From the NCBI GenBank assembly GCA_050954595.1, contig JBPBQE010000070.1, positions 1 to 5,298 of the forward strand: a stretch of 5,298 nucleotides of DNA. The letters are read 5' to 3'. Under the pieces are notes generated by a model that was not told the origin of the DNA, did not search any database, and saw nothing but the letters and a program-made list of their open reading frames with translations. Shown here piece after piece: positions 1 through 4,915 of this stretch. This stretch comes from JAVVHH01 sp050954595. GTDB taxonomy: Bacteria > Pseudomonadota > Alphaproteobacteria > Acetobacterales > Acetobacteraceae. Made by a program: the position numbers and the translations under genes. Numbering within the stretch: the first letter of the stretch is position 1; each line of letters begins with the position of its first letter.

Positions 1-69
1 CCGACCATGCCGCTCGATGCAGCCCTCGACTACATCGCCTCCGAACCGCACTTCTGGATCATCGCCTGA
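1..69 (+). CDS. 3' end of an unidentified protein (partial)
   Basis: Reading from the first base, the frame is open for 22 codons and stops at TGA 67-69, giving a peptide that ends ...ALDYIASEPHFWIIA. The codons have GC-rich third positions, in keeping with a real reading frame running in from outside the window. The fragment is too short to assign to a family. The cluster of partition-type repeats and the parA operon that follow suggest that this gene belongs to a separate transcription unit. Its product remains unknown, and the frame could also be chance. Confidence 0.35.
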   Translation, partial: PTMPLDAALDYIASEPHFWIIA

Positions 70-135
70 CCGAAAATGGCCAAACTCAAGCTGAGGAGTG
101 GGTTTGAAGCTCCGCTCCGTAGTACCACTTACTGA

Positions 136-154
136 ATTACCGTCATACTGTAAT
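136..154. repeat. Imperfect inverted repeat, distal par site
   Basis: The 19 bases ATTACCGTCATACTGTAAT form a dyad with 7 of 8 pairs matching: ATTAC/GTAAT outer arms, then GT/AC inner pairs around a CAT centre. It contains the first GTCATAC heptamer. It is the most distant member of the upstream par cluster and is likely a binding site for the small partition protein. Confidence 0.5.
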
Positions 155-231
155 CCTGCCCTTGCATCTGATATCGTCATACCATCTTGCAAAGAGAAAG
201 CCTCTTACCTTACAACGGTCGGACTAAGGTG

Positions 232-252
232 ACCGTATAAACGTCATACGGT
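232..252. promoter_or_regulatory. Inverted repeat operator immediately upstream of parA
   Basis: ACCGTAT (232-238) and ATACGGT (246-252) are perfect 7-base inverted arms around a 7-base spacer. The dyad ends six bases before the Shine-Dalgarno GGAG (258-261), which sits five bases before the parA ATG at 267. A TATAAA element (236-241), a possible -10 box, lies inside the dyad, although I find no good -35 at standard spacing. A protein bound here would block transcription of the operon, so autoregulation by the partition proteins is the simplest reading. Confidence 0.55.
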
Positions 253-266
253 AAGTTGGAGTTACC

Positions 267-923
267 ATGGGACGCATCATAACGGTGGCCTCGTCGAAAG
301 GCGGCGTGTCCAAGTCGGCCATCGTCATGATCCTGAGCGGCAATCTTGCGCAGGCAGGCTACAACGTAGCCGTCATCGATGCCGATCCGAACGCCAGCTA
401 CTCGCAATGGCATAAGCTCTATGAGGGAGCGCCGATCGATTGCAGTTGCGAGGTTCGGCAGGAGGAGATCGTCGATCTCGCCCAGGCGAAGGCCGAGCAG
501 TTCGACGTGGTGATGATCGACACCGCCGGTTTCGGCAACACTACGGCCGCCTTCGCCGCCGGCACGGCCGACCTTGTCCTCATCCCCGTTATGCCGGACC
601 GCGCCAGTGCTACAGAGGCAATGCGCACCGCGCGCCAGGTGCAGGCATTCGGCAAAGCGGGAAACCGCAAGATCGAGCTGCGCGTCGTGCGATCCCGCTG
701 GAACCCGCGCGGCCTAGTCGAGCGTGCCGTGCTCAGTGATCTTGAGGCGGCCAAACTTCCGTTGATCGAGCAGCACTTCAGCGATCTTGCCGAGTTCGGA
801 AAACAATCACTGTCGGGCAAGGTGCCGACCGCGGGTAGAGCAGGGGGTCAAGCGACGGAGATGATCAAGGAACTGGTCGCGTTGAAGTCGGTGCCCACCA
901 AGCCGCAAAAGAGGGCGGAATGA
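267..923 (+). CDS. parA: ParA-family partition ATPase (type Ib, ParF-like)
   Basis: This 218-residue protein belongs to the ParA/MinD class of P-loop ATPases, which drive plasmid segregation by dimerising on ATP and binding nucleoid DNA. A deviant Walker A, KGGVSKS, is at residues 11-17, with the signature lysine at 11 and the P-loop lysine at 16. The Walker A' segment DADPN is at 38-42 and Walker B VVMIDTAG at 81-88. A GKVPT segment near 184-188 matches the C-terminal GK(x)P region common in ParA proteins. There is no N-terminal helix-turn-helix domain, and the length is typical of type Ib ATPases rather than P1/F-type ParA. The usual KGGVGKT is altered at two positions (Ser15 and Ser17), which is atypical but keeps the lysines. 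The start is supported by GGAG at 258-261. The stop overlaps the next start (ATGA), implying co-translation. A chromosomal MinD/Mrp-like role is less likely given the flanking repeats. Confidence 0.88.
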   Translation: MGRIITVASSKGGVSKSAIVMILSGNLAQAGYNVAVIDADPNASYSQWHKLYEGAPIDCSCEVRQEEIVDLAQAKAEQFDVVMIDTAGFGNTTAAFAAGTADLVLIPVMPDRASATEAMRTARQVQAFGKAGNRKIELRVVRSRWNPRGLVERAVLSDLEAAKLPLIEQHFSDLAEFGKQSLSGKVPTAGRAGGQATEMIKELVALKSVPTKPQKRAE

Positions 924-1261
924 GTTTCAAGCCGAAAAAGATAGCCGATCCGGCCGAGCCGCGTCGACCTTCGAGCGCAGAGATCGCGGCTACGATCGGA
1001 CCGCTGGCCGGGAACCTGATTGCGACGACGCCGCAGCCCGCACCCACGCCTACGGCCACGGCCATAGCAGCGCCGGCCAAGGCCGAGCCGTCGCTTATGA
1101 TGTCGTTTAAGGCGTCGAAGTCATTCGCGCGCACGCTGGCTAAAGCTGCCGAGCCTGAGGGTGGCCTACGCAAGCTGATCGCGAGGGTTTTCCATGAGGC
1201 TGGCTACGAAGTGCCGCACGCCGATCTCGTTGGAACGCGCAAGCGCCGAACGTATGACTGA
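920..1261 (+). CDS. Small partition partner, probable RHH centromere-binding protein
   Basis: This 113-residue basic protein begins in the ATGA overlap with parA, with GAGGG at 911-915 as a Shine-Dalgarno inside parA. Residues 1-57 are rich in Pro, Ala and Thr (for example PQPAPTPTATAIAAPAKAEP) and are probably disordered. Residues 59-96 look like a ribbon-helix-helix unit: a beta-strand-like LMMSFKA, a helix SKSFARTLAKAA, a PEGG turn, then the helix LRKLIARVFHEAG. The C-terminus is basic (TRKRR). A flexible tail before an RHH domain is the architecture of ParG, the partner of ParF, in which the dimer binds operator/centromere repeats and stimulates the ATPase. The position directly after a type Ib ATPase supports that role. 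I do not recognise the sequence at family level, so the RHH call rests on pattern and context. Confidence 0.65.
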   Translation: MSFKPKKIADPAEPRRPSSAEIAATIGPLAGNLIATTPQPAPTPTATAIAAPAKAEPSLMMSFKASKSFARTLAKAAEPEGGLRKLIARVFHEAGYEVPHADLVGTRKRRTYD

Positions 1262-1577
1262 ACGAAGATATTACCATCGGCTTTATCATACAGAACTATT
1301 GTCATACGATCAGACTTTGTTCAGCCGGATTACCCGTTAGTAGGTCGATTGGTGCGCATTCGATAATCACCAGGCTCGTGCAACCGAAAGCAGCGAGAAG
1401 CTACAAAAACCCGCTCAGCATCCTGTTCAAAGCTTACCGCCACGTTAAACAGCTAACCGCTGTTATTCACGGGCATGGCTGCGATTCGCTGGCGGATGTC
1501 GCGTAAGCTGCTGATGGTGCTTACGGATTGGGTGTCGAAGCCATCCATTCTCACAATCATGCCGAGCCACACCCGCC
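1262..1577. other. Non-coding stretch between par operon and IS remnant
   Basis: I see no convincing gene here. The left part holds the two downstream par-type sites. The right part probably belongs to the 5' flank of the IS1380-type element, but I could not place its terminal inverted repeat. Two small dyads are visible: AACAGC/GCTGTT at 1448-1464 with a five-base loop, and CGTAAGC/GCTTACG at 1502-1525 with a ten-base loop. Neither is followed by a T-run, so neither looks like a terminator. Confidence 0.5.
1284..1307. repeat. Two further GTCATAC-type sites downstream of the par operon
   Basis: TATCATAC (1284-1291) and TGTCATAC (1300-1307) are direct repeats 16 bases apart, starting 23 bases after the second par gene stops. 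They share the heptamer seen three times upstream of parA. This suggests that the partition protein may also bind behind the operon. The flanking bases are less well conserved than in the upstream copies, and no clear dyad is present. Confidence 0.45.
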
Positions 1578-2162
1578 ATGTCCGACGATACGGTCCTGCC
1601 GTTCCTGTTTCCAGCCGTTGCCCGCAAGAAAGTCACTGCCGCCTTTGACGGTGGGCGGCTCACCTCCGATGGCGGCGTCATGCTCCTGGCCGCCGCTGAG
1701 CGCCGCCTTGGCATTGCGGACCGGCTGGCTGCGTTGATCGCTGACCCACGTAATCCGGCTTTCGTGACCCACAGCGTCGCCGACATTCTGCGCGCACGCA
1801 TGCTGGCGATCGCCTGCGGCTACGAAGACGCCGACGATCTCGATCACCTGCGGACCGATCCCGGCTTCAAGCTCGCCTGCGGTCGCCTGCCTGACAGCGG
1901 GCGAGACCTCTGCTCCCAGCCGACCGTGTCACGCTGGGAGAACGCGCCCACCCTGCGCGAGATCGTGCGCCTGAGCTACGCCATGGTTGACGCCTACTGC
2001 GCCAGCTACGGCCGTTCACCAACCGCGGTGACACTGGACATCGACGACACCGTCAACGTCGTGCACGGCTATCAGCAGTTGTCGTTGTTCAACGAGCACC
2101 ACAACGAGCGCTGCTTCATGCCGATCCATGTCTACGACATCGCCACTTCGCGCCCGGTCGCT
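1578..2162 (+). pseudogene. IS1380-family transposase, N-terminal ~195 residues only
   Basis: The protein starts MSDDTVLPFLFPAVARKKVT and continues with stretches typical of IS1380-family transposases: FDGGRLTSDGGVMLL (23-37), HSVADILRARMLAIACGYED (65-84), CSQPTVSRWENAP (112-124) and the block TLDIDDT (152-158), which holds the first acidic residue of the DDE catalytic triad. Recognisable homology ends at ...VYDIATSRPVA, residue 195. In intact relatives this is followed by a PGKTPSG-like segment and the GDSHYGR motif with the second catalytic Asp; both are missing. Intact members are about 440-460 residues long. The reading frame continues to 2726 only by translating ISL3 sequence in the wrong frame, so the nominal 382-residue product is an artefact. 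No clear Shine-Dalgarno precedes the ATG. It cannot be a working transposase. Confidence 0.85.
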
Positions 2163-2583
2163 ACCCCTGGTCGCTGCGCCCAAGCAGGTGATGACGCCGC
2201 GCACCGCGGCATGGACCGTGCTGCGCTCGCCGGATCGGCGAGGAAGCGAGGCAGACGCTCTGCCGATCAGATTGCGTGCGGCCGCCCCCATCCTCGCAGA
2301 GGCTGTAAAGTTGGCAGAGGAATTCGCCGCCTTGGTGCGCGGGCACAAGCCGCAGCTCCTCGATCCCTGGCTGCAACGGGCGTAGGACAGCGCGGTGCCG
2401 GCGCTGCACCGTTTCACCAAGCGGTTGTCGTCGGACTACGAGGCTGTCCGCGCCGCAGTGACACTGGCCTGGAGCAACGGCCAGGTCGAGGGACAGATCA
2501 ACCGGCTGAAAACAATCAAGCGCCAGATGTATGGCAAAGCCAGCCTGGACCTGTTCGAACGCAGGTTCCTGCTCGCGGCATGA
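2161..2583 (+). pseudogene. ISL3-family transposase, C-terminal fragment with internal stop
   Basis: In the frame that begins around CTA 2161, the translation resembles the C-terminal part of ISL3-family (IS204/IS1001/IS1096/IS1165) transposases. It starts with a TPRTAAWTVLRSPD segment, then AEAVKLAEEFAALVRGHKP and a WLQRA segment. After an in-frame TAG at 2383-2385 it resumes with LHRFTKRLSSDYEAVRAAVT and the hallmark WSNGQVEGQINRLK at 2470-2511, followed by KRQMYGKASLDL. The glutamate of VEG (codon 2488-2490) is the expected third DDE acid. The TAG falls where relatives have ordinary coding sequence, and a GAG-to-TAG change would explain it. The N-terminal zinc-binding and HTH regions and the two catalytic Asp residues are absent, so this is non-functional. 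Confidence 0.82.
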
Positions 2584-2604
2584 TCACCAAAACTGGCCAA
2601 GCCC
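2584..2604. repeat. Probable right terminal region of the ISL3-type element
   Basis: Directly after the transposase stop, the sequence CACCAAAACTGGCCAAGCCC resembles the terminal inverted repeats of ISL3-family elements. Read inward, it begins GGGCTTGGCCAGTTTTGGTG, comparable to the GGCTCTTCG-type ends of the family. No matching left end exists in the window because that side has been lost, so the exact boundary cannot be fixed. Confidence 0.35.
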
Positions 2605-2733
2605 CCGTTTTATGGCGTGACTCCATTACCCCCGCTTGCGAACACGCATGGTCCGATATGCAGTTATCTGCTATCAGGAGGCAACATAGTGAAAGCTCGC
2701 TCGTCAGTGCGGACTCGAACTTGTGATTCACGC

Positions 2734-2976
2734 TCATCGAGGAGGAAGAAGCTCGTCGTATGAAACGCCGAGCGCGCGCATGAGCGTCACGATAGTTTCA
2801 AGTCGTGGCTCCCAAAGCCCTCTTTCGAGTGCTGAAAGATGGGGCTGGGTCAATCCGCATAGGTCGCTGAGCTGAACTTGGGTGAGACCTTTTGCGACGC
2901 GCAAGCGGACTAGTTGAGCCGCAAAATGCTGGCGTTCAGATGAGATCGGTTCTGCGGATGATGGTGTTTTAGCCAA
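2734..2976 (-). CDS. XRE/HTH_3-type transcriptional regulator, small
   Basis: This 80-residue protein consists almost entirely of one Cro/C1-type helix-turn-helix domain at about residues 17-76. Helix 2 is LTQVQLSDLCG (31-41), the recognition helix is TQPHLSALERG (43-53), and a fourth helix LETIVTLMRALG (59-70) is followed by the usual VSYDELL. The start is TTG at 2976: an in-frame TAA lies two codons upstream and no ATG or GTG occurs before the HTH. An AGGAAG lies 12 bases before the TTG, rather far for a Shine-Dalgarno, so expression may be weak. The gene is divergent from repA and shares its promoter region, which contains two RepA-type iterons. It may influence repA transcription or be an orphan antitoxin-like regulator; no toxin gene is adjacent. 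The DNA-binding class is secure, the target is not. Confidence 0.82.
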   Translation of the reverse strand: MAKTPSSAEPISSERQHFAAQLVRLRVAKGLTQVQLSDLCGLTQPHLSALERGLWEPRLETIVTLMRALGVSYDELLPPR

Positions 2977-3058
2977 GGCTTAAGCTTTCTTCCTGCGTGA
3001 TCGGCAGCTGCGGCGGCTGCTAGCACGAAACGTGAGCCAGCAGCATGTTGGATGGTCA

Positions 3059-3104
3059 CGTGACATCACTCACGCTATCTACCCTGCGCGTGACATCGCT
3101 CACG
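3059..3104 (-). repeat. Two iteron copies in the repA/xre intergenic region
   Basis: CGTGACATCACTCACG (3059-3074) and CGTGACATCGCTCACG (3089-3104) start 30 bases apart. They are the reverse complements of the iterons found downstream of repA: the first is identical to the copy at 4422-4437, the second to those at 4357-4372 and 4459-4474. They lie 65-110 bases before the repA ATG. In iteron plasmids, Rep bound next to its own promoter represses it, and autoregulation is the likely role here. A half site CGTGAG at 3031-3036 lies inside a CACGAAACGTG palindrome (3024-3034). Confidence 0.75.
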
Positions 3105-3168
3105 GCCATGCTCTGGATTGCGACTCCTTCTTTTCGGTAATGTCCTGCGGCACGCACTGGAAACATGT

Positions 3169-4059
3169 ATGGCAACGCCCGTTCAGCAAAGGCTTCTCGA
3201 TCTTGGGACGGAGATCGCGACGAATCCACCAGAAGACTTTGCGTTCCAGCACTCAGTTTTGACCCAGACCTCTCTTCCAACCGCCAAGCCTCCGGAAGGT
3301 GTAATCGTCTGGGAGCGCCAGCAGGGCAGGGCGAGGCTTCGCGTGGAAGCCGGAAGCGTGCTGGATCCGAAAACCAATGAGTATGTCACCCTTGGCCTTC
3401 CCTACGGCCCTAAAGCTCGTCTTCTGCTCATGCATTTGAACAGCGAGGCAGTAAGGCGCCAGTCTCCAGTCATTCCCGTCGAAGACAGCATGACGGCCTT
3501 CTTTCGCCGTCTGATGGGCAAGTCGATGGATGGACGCGAGGTGCGCCGCCTGAAGTATCAGCTCTCCGCTCTCGCCGCGGCGCAGTTCCGGATGGGTGTC
3601 TCGGATAATGACCGGGCGTTCCAGGTCAACACGCAGGTCGTCACCGCCTTCGAGCTCTGGCAGGATCGCGGTGAAGGGCAGCGTGTGCTTTGGCCTTCGA
3701 CCCTCAAGCTTTCGCTCGATTACTTCGACAGCCTGACGAAATTCGCCGTTCCTTTGGATGAACGAGCGATCGCCGCGCTGGCGCATTCGGCCCTGGCGCT
3801 CGACATCTACTGCTGGCTTGCGCAGCGACTTCATCGCATCCCGGAAGGTAAGCCGCAGTTCGTCCCGTGGATTGGGCTTTATGATCAGTTTGGTCAAGGA
3901 TATGCCGAGCTGAGATTTTTCCGTCGCGATTTTCTTAAATTGCTTGCCCAGGTCAAGACGGCTTATCCATCGGCTCGCTTCTCGCATGACCGCAAGGGAC
4001 TGTCGCTCGAGACTAGCCTGCCTCCCGTGCAGAAGCGTCTGGTGCCCGTTCTCAAATAG
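3169..4059 (+). CDS. repA: Plasmid replication initiator, RepA family
   Basis: The 296-residue protein matches the plasmid-encoded RepA family (RepA_C type) found on many sphingomonad and other alphaproteobacterial plasmids. Recognisable blocks are LGLPYGPKARLLLMHLNSEA (75-94), SMTAFFRRLMGKSMDGREV (107-125), RVLWPSTLKLSLDYFDSL (172-189), the strongly conserved VPLDERAIAALAHSALALDI (194-213) and WLAQRLHRIPEGKPQFVPW (216-234). It should bind the iterons on both sides of the gene and open the origin with host DnaA. ATG 3169 is chosen because GGAAA at 3159-3163 precedes it by five bases; an in-frame TTG at 3118 would add 17 residues with no family resemblance or ribosome site. An out-of-frame ATG (3165) overlaps the start as ATGTATG. 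The gene ends in a strong terminator. Length and motifs are complete, with no sign of damage. Confidence 0.92.
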   Translation: MATPVQQRLLDLGTEIATNPPEDFAFQHSVLTQTSLPTAKPPEGVIVWERQQGRARLRVEAGSVLDPKTNEYVTLGLPYGPKARLLLMHLNSEAVRRQSPVIPVEDSMTAFFRRLMGKSMDGREVRRLKYQLSALAAAQFRMGVSDNDRAFQVNTQVVTAFELWQDRGEGQRVLWPSTLKLSLDYFDSLTKFAVPLDERAIAALAHSALALDIYCWLAQRLHRIPEGKPQFVPWIGLYDQFGQGYAELRFFRRDFLKLLAQVKTAYPSARFSHDRKGLSLETSLPPVQKRLVPVLK

Positions 4060-4087
4060 CCCCGCGTCTCTTCAGCATCCTACTTTT

Positions 4088-4117
4088 AGGCCGGCGAAAT
4101 CGATTCGCCGGCCTTTC
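4088..4117 (+). terminator. Rho-independent terminator of repA
   Basis: GGCCGGCGAA (4089-4098) pairs perfectly with TTCGCCGGCC (4104-4113) across a five-base loop, and A4088-T4114 extends the stem to 11 pairs. The run TTTCTTATTT follows. It begins 29 bases after the repA stop. The stem is flanked on the other side by TTTTA, which gives little support for termination in the opposite direction. Confidence 0.9.
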
Positions 4118-4199
4118 TTATTTGTGCGTGCCAGAACCGGAATGTGCGCGCAAGTCTCTTCACCGCGTTGATCTCGCCAACACAAATGCTGCTGTCGAA

Positions 4200-4208
4200 C
4201 TATCCACA
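4200..4208 (+). promoter_or_regulatory. DnaA box (near consensus)
   Basis: CTATCCACA differs at one position from the consensus TTATCCACA. It lies 52 bases before the first downstream iteron, within the putative origin. Confidence 0.55.
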
Positions 4209-4259
4209 CCCCCGGCTGAAATTACAGGAAGATAGTAGGTACTCTATTAGTTAGGTTTG

Positions 4260-4474
4260 GGTGAGTGATGTCACGTGCCTTTTCGAGAGCGATATCACGT
4301 GGTTTTCGTGAGCGGTGTCACGTGGACAACTTAAGATATCCACAGCCAATATTTACCGTGAGCGATGTCACGCTGATCGGCTTATTCAGTATTCGACTCC
4401 GGGGACCGCCGCAAACTCGACCGTGAGTGATGTCACGTAGCTCTGACCCACCTGCCAGCGTGAGCGATGTCACG
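4260..4474 (+). repeat. Six RepA-type iterons downstream of repA
   Basis: The consensus is CGTGAGCGATGTCACG. Copies are at 4260-4275 (GGTGAGTGATGTCACG), 4284-4299 (CGAGAGCGATATCACG), 4307-4322 (CGTGAGCGGTGTCACG), 4357-4372 (consensus), 4422-4437 (CGTGAGTGATGTCACG) and 4459-4474 (consensus). All six have the same orientation. Start-to-start spacings are 24, 23, 50, 65 and 37 bases. Each unit has internal inverted arms CGTGA/TCACG around an asymmetric six-base centre, so a Rep dimer or monomer could bind. The first three are spaced close to two helical turns; the rest are looser. Confidence 0.88.
4336..4344 (+). promoter_or_regulatory. DnaA box (near consensus)
   Basis: ATATCCACA differs at one position from the consensus TTATCCACA. 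It sits between the third and fourth downstream iterons, next to AT-rich sequence, which suits a role in origin opening. Confidence 0.55.
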
Positions 4475-4717
4475 CGGCTCAACGGCCGCCTTTCCATTGG
4501 CCTTGATGATGTCGATGCCCTCGATGCTGCTCCCGCTTCGCCCATCCTCCCTGCGGCGGCTCTGGCGCCTTCTGGGGCTGCTGGGCCTATTACAGTTGCC
4601 CATGAGGTACTTGAGACCCGCCGTAGCGGCTCCCAGGACGGCGCCTGTGGCCATCTTGGTGGCGAACTCCCGGATACCCGGTGGCAGGGCTCCCCACAGC
4701 TCCTGCGGATGCTTCAT
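4433..4717 (-). CDS. Small hypothetical protein reading into the origin iterons
   Basis: This 94-residue protein is not one I recognise. Residues 1-41 look like a genuine folded segment: MKHPQELWGALPPGIREFAT, then a small-residue-rich stretch ATGAVLGAATAGLKYL (23-38) that could be an amphipathic or weakly membrane-seeking helix. Residues 42-66 are Arg/Ser-rich and probably flexible (PRRRQSRRRE). Third codon positions are clearly GC-rich, more so in the first half, supporting this strand over the overlapping plus-strand frames. The last iteron (4459-4474) is translated as part of the protein (RDIAH), and the TGA stop lies within the iteron at 4422-4437. Shine-Dalgarno support is weak (AAGG about ten bases upstream). 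A promoter-like TTGACG/TATAAT pair sits upstream on the same strand. It could be a small replication-linked gene, or one whose original 3' end was replaced by the origin. Confidence 0.5.
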   Translation of the reverse strand: MKHPQELWGALPPGIREFATKMATGAVLGAATAGLKYLMGNCNRPSSPRRRQSRRREDGRSGSSIEGIDIIKANGKAAVEPRDIAHAGRWVRAT

Positions 4718-4784
4718 AAGCCGTTGCCTTGAGGATGGGCGCGCATATCGTTTGTAGTTGCGTGATGAGATCGTCGTGTTATGA

Positions 4785-4811
4785 ATTATAGGAACATATA
4801 CCGATCGTCAA
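4785..4811 (-). promoter_or_regulatory. Possible sigma-70-type promoter toward the origin
   Basis: On the minus strand, TTGACG (4811-4806) and a perfect TATAAT (4790-4785) are separated by 15 bases, shorter than the usual 17. Transcription would start near 4778 and run into the 4433-4717 gene with a leader of about 60 bases, continuing across the iterons. The match to the boxes is good and the spacing is poor. Confidence 0.4.
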
Positions 4812-4915
4812 ACGCTAACGGCCGGCATGATCTTCGCTCTCGCCACTGCCATCGTTCTATCTGGCCCCGTCGACCACTCGGCCGGAACTTGTATGGGGAT
4901 TTGGGTGTCAAGTAT

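Larger units (their letters stand above)
136..254. promoter_or_regulatory. Putative centromere/operator (parS-like) repeat cluster upstream of parA
   Basis: Exact GTCATAC heptamers begin at 142, 176 and 243. A degenerate copy (TTACAAC followed by GGT) begins at 210, so the four positions are 34, 34 and 33 bases apart. The first and last copies share the longer core CGTCATAC(T/G)GTAA at 141-153 and 242-254. In type Ib partition systems the small RHH partner protein binds repeats just upstream of its own operon, which serve as centromere and operator. The location, spacing and dyads here fit that role, but binding is inferred. Confidence 0.6.
1578..2604 (+). mobile_element. Composite wreck of two insertion sequences (IS1380 family joined to ISL3 family)
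   Basis: The segment carries the 5' part of an IS1380-family transposase gene fused near 2160-2165 to the 3' part of an ISL3-family transposase gene, in the same transcriptional direction but different reading frames. Neither element is complete: the IS1380 part lacks its second half and right end, and the ISL3 part lacks its first half and left end. This is best explained by insertion followed by deletion, or by recombination between neighbouring elements. The left boundary is given as the transposase start because I cannot identify the IS1380 left terminus. The right boundary is the apparent ISL3 end. No activity is expected. Confidence 0.7.
4200..4474. other. Putative replication origin (oriV)
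   Basis: Behind the repA terminator lie a DnaA-like box, an AT-rich stretch (about 4216-4258), three closely spaced iterons, a second AT-rich stretch with a DnaA-like box (4330-4356), and three more iterons. Iterons, DnaA boxes and AT-rich DNA next to the initiator gene are the standard elements of a theta-type iteron origin. The minimal origin and the unwinding element cannot be determined from sequence alone. Confidence 0.72.

Noticed and set aside
419..820. 133-residue minus-strand frame opposite parA
   Set aside because: Antisense shadow of the ATPase gene; the Ser/Arg-rich composition is typical of such shadows.
1448..1464. AACAGC/GCTGTT dyad as a terminator of the par operon
   Set aside because: The stem is only six pairs and is not followed by a T-run; it is also nearly 190 bases past the operon.
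1578..2726. A single 382-residue transposase
   Set aside because: Only the first ~195 residues match the IS1380 family; the rest is ISL3 transposase sequence translated in the wrong frame.
2689..2763. 24-codon GTG-start frame behind a strong AGGAGG (2676-2681), with a basic peptide faintly like the start of ribosomal protein L36
   Set aside because: It lacks the conserved VYVIN-type core of L36, overlaps the 3' end of the XRE gene, and similarity is limited to a few basic and serine residues.
3059..3104. CRISPR-like repeat pair
   Set aside because: The units are 16-base iterons with internal dyads, have irregular spacing elsewhere and flank a replication initiator; no spacer structure or cas gene is present.
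3118..3168. TTG 3118 as the repA start
   Set aside because: It would add 17 residues with no family resemblance and has no ribosome-binding site, whereas ATG 3169 has GGAAA at proper spacing.
3253..3987. 244-residue minus-strand frame opposite repA
   Set aside because: It is the antisense shadow of a well-recognised repA; its translation shows no family features.
4467..4757. 96-residue plus-strand frame with Leu-rich stretch, possible membrane protein
   Set aside because: It lies opposite the minus-strand gene with better codon bias, and the Leu/Arg/Met pattern is typical of a GC-rich antisense frame.
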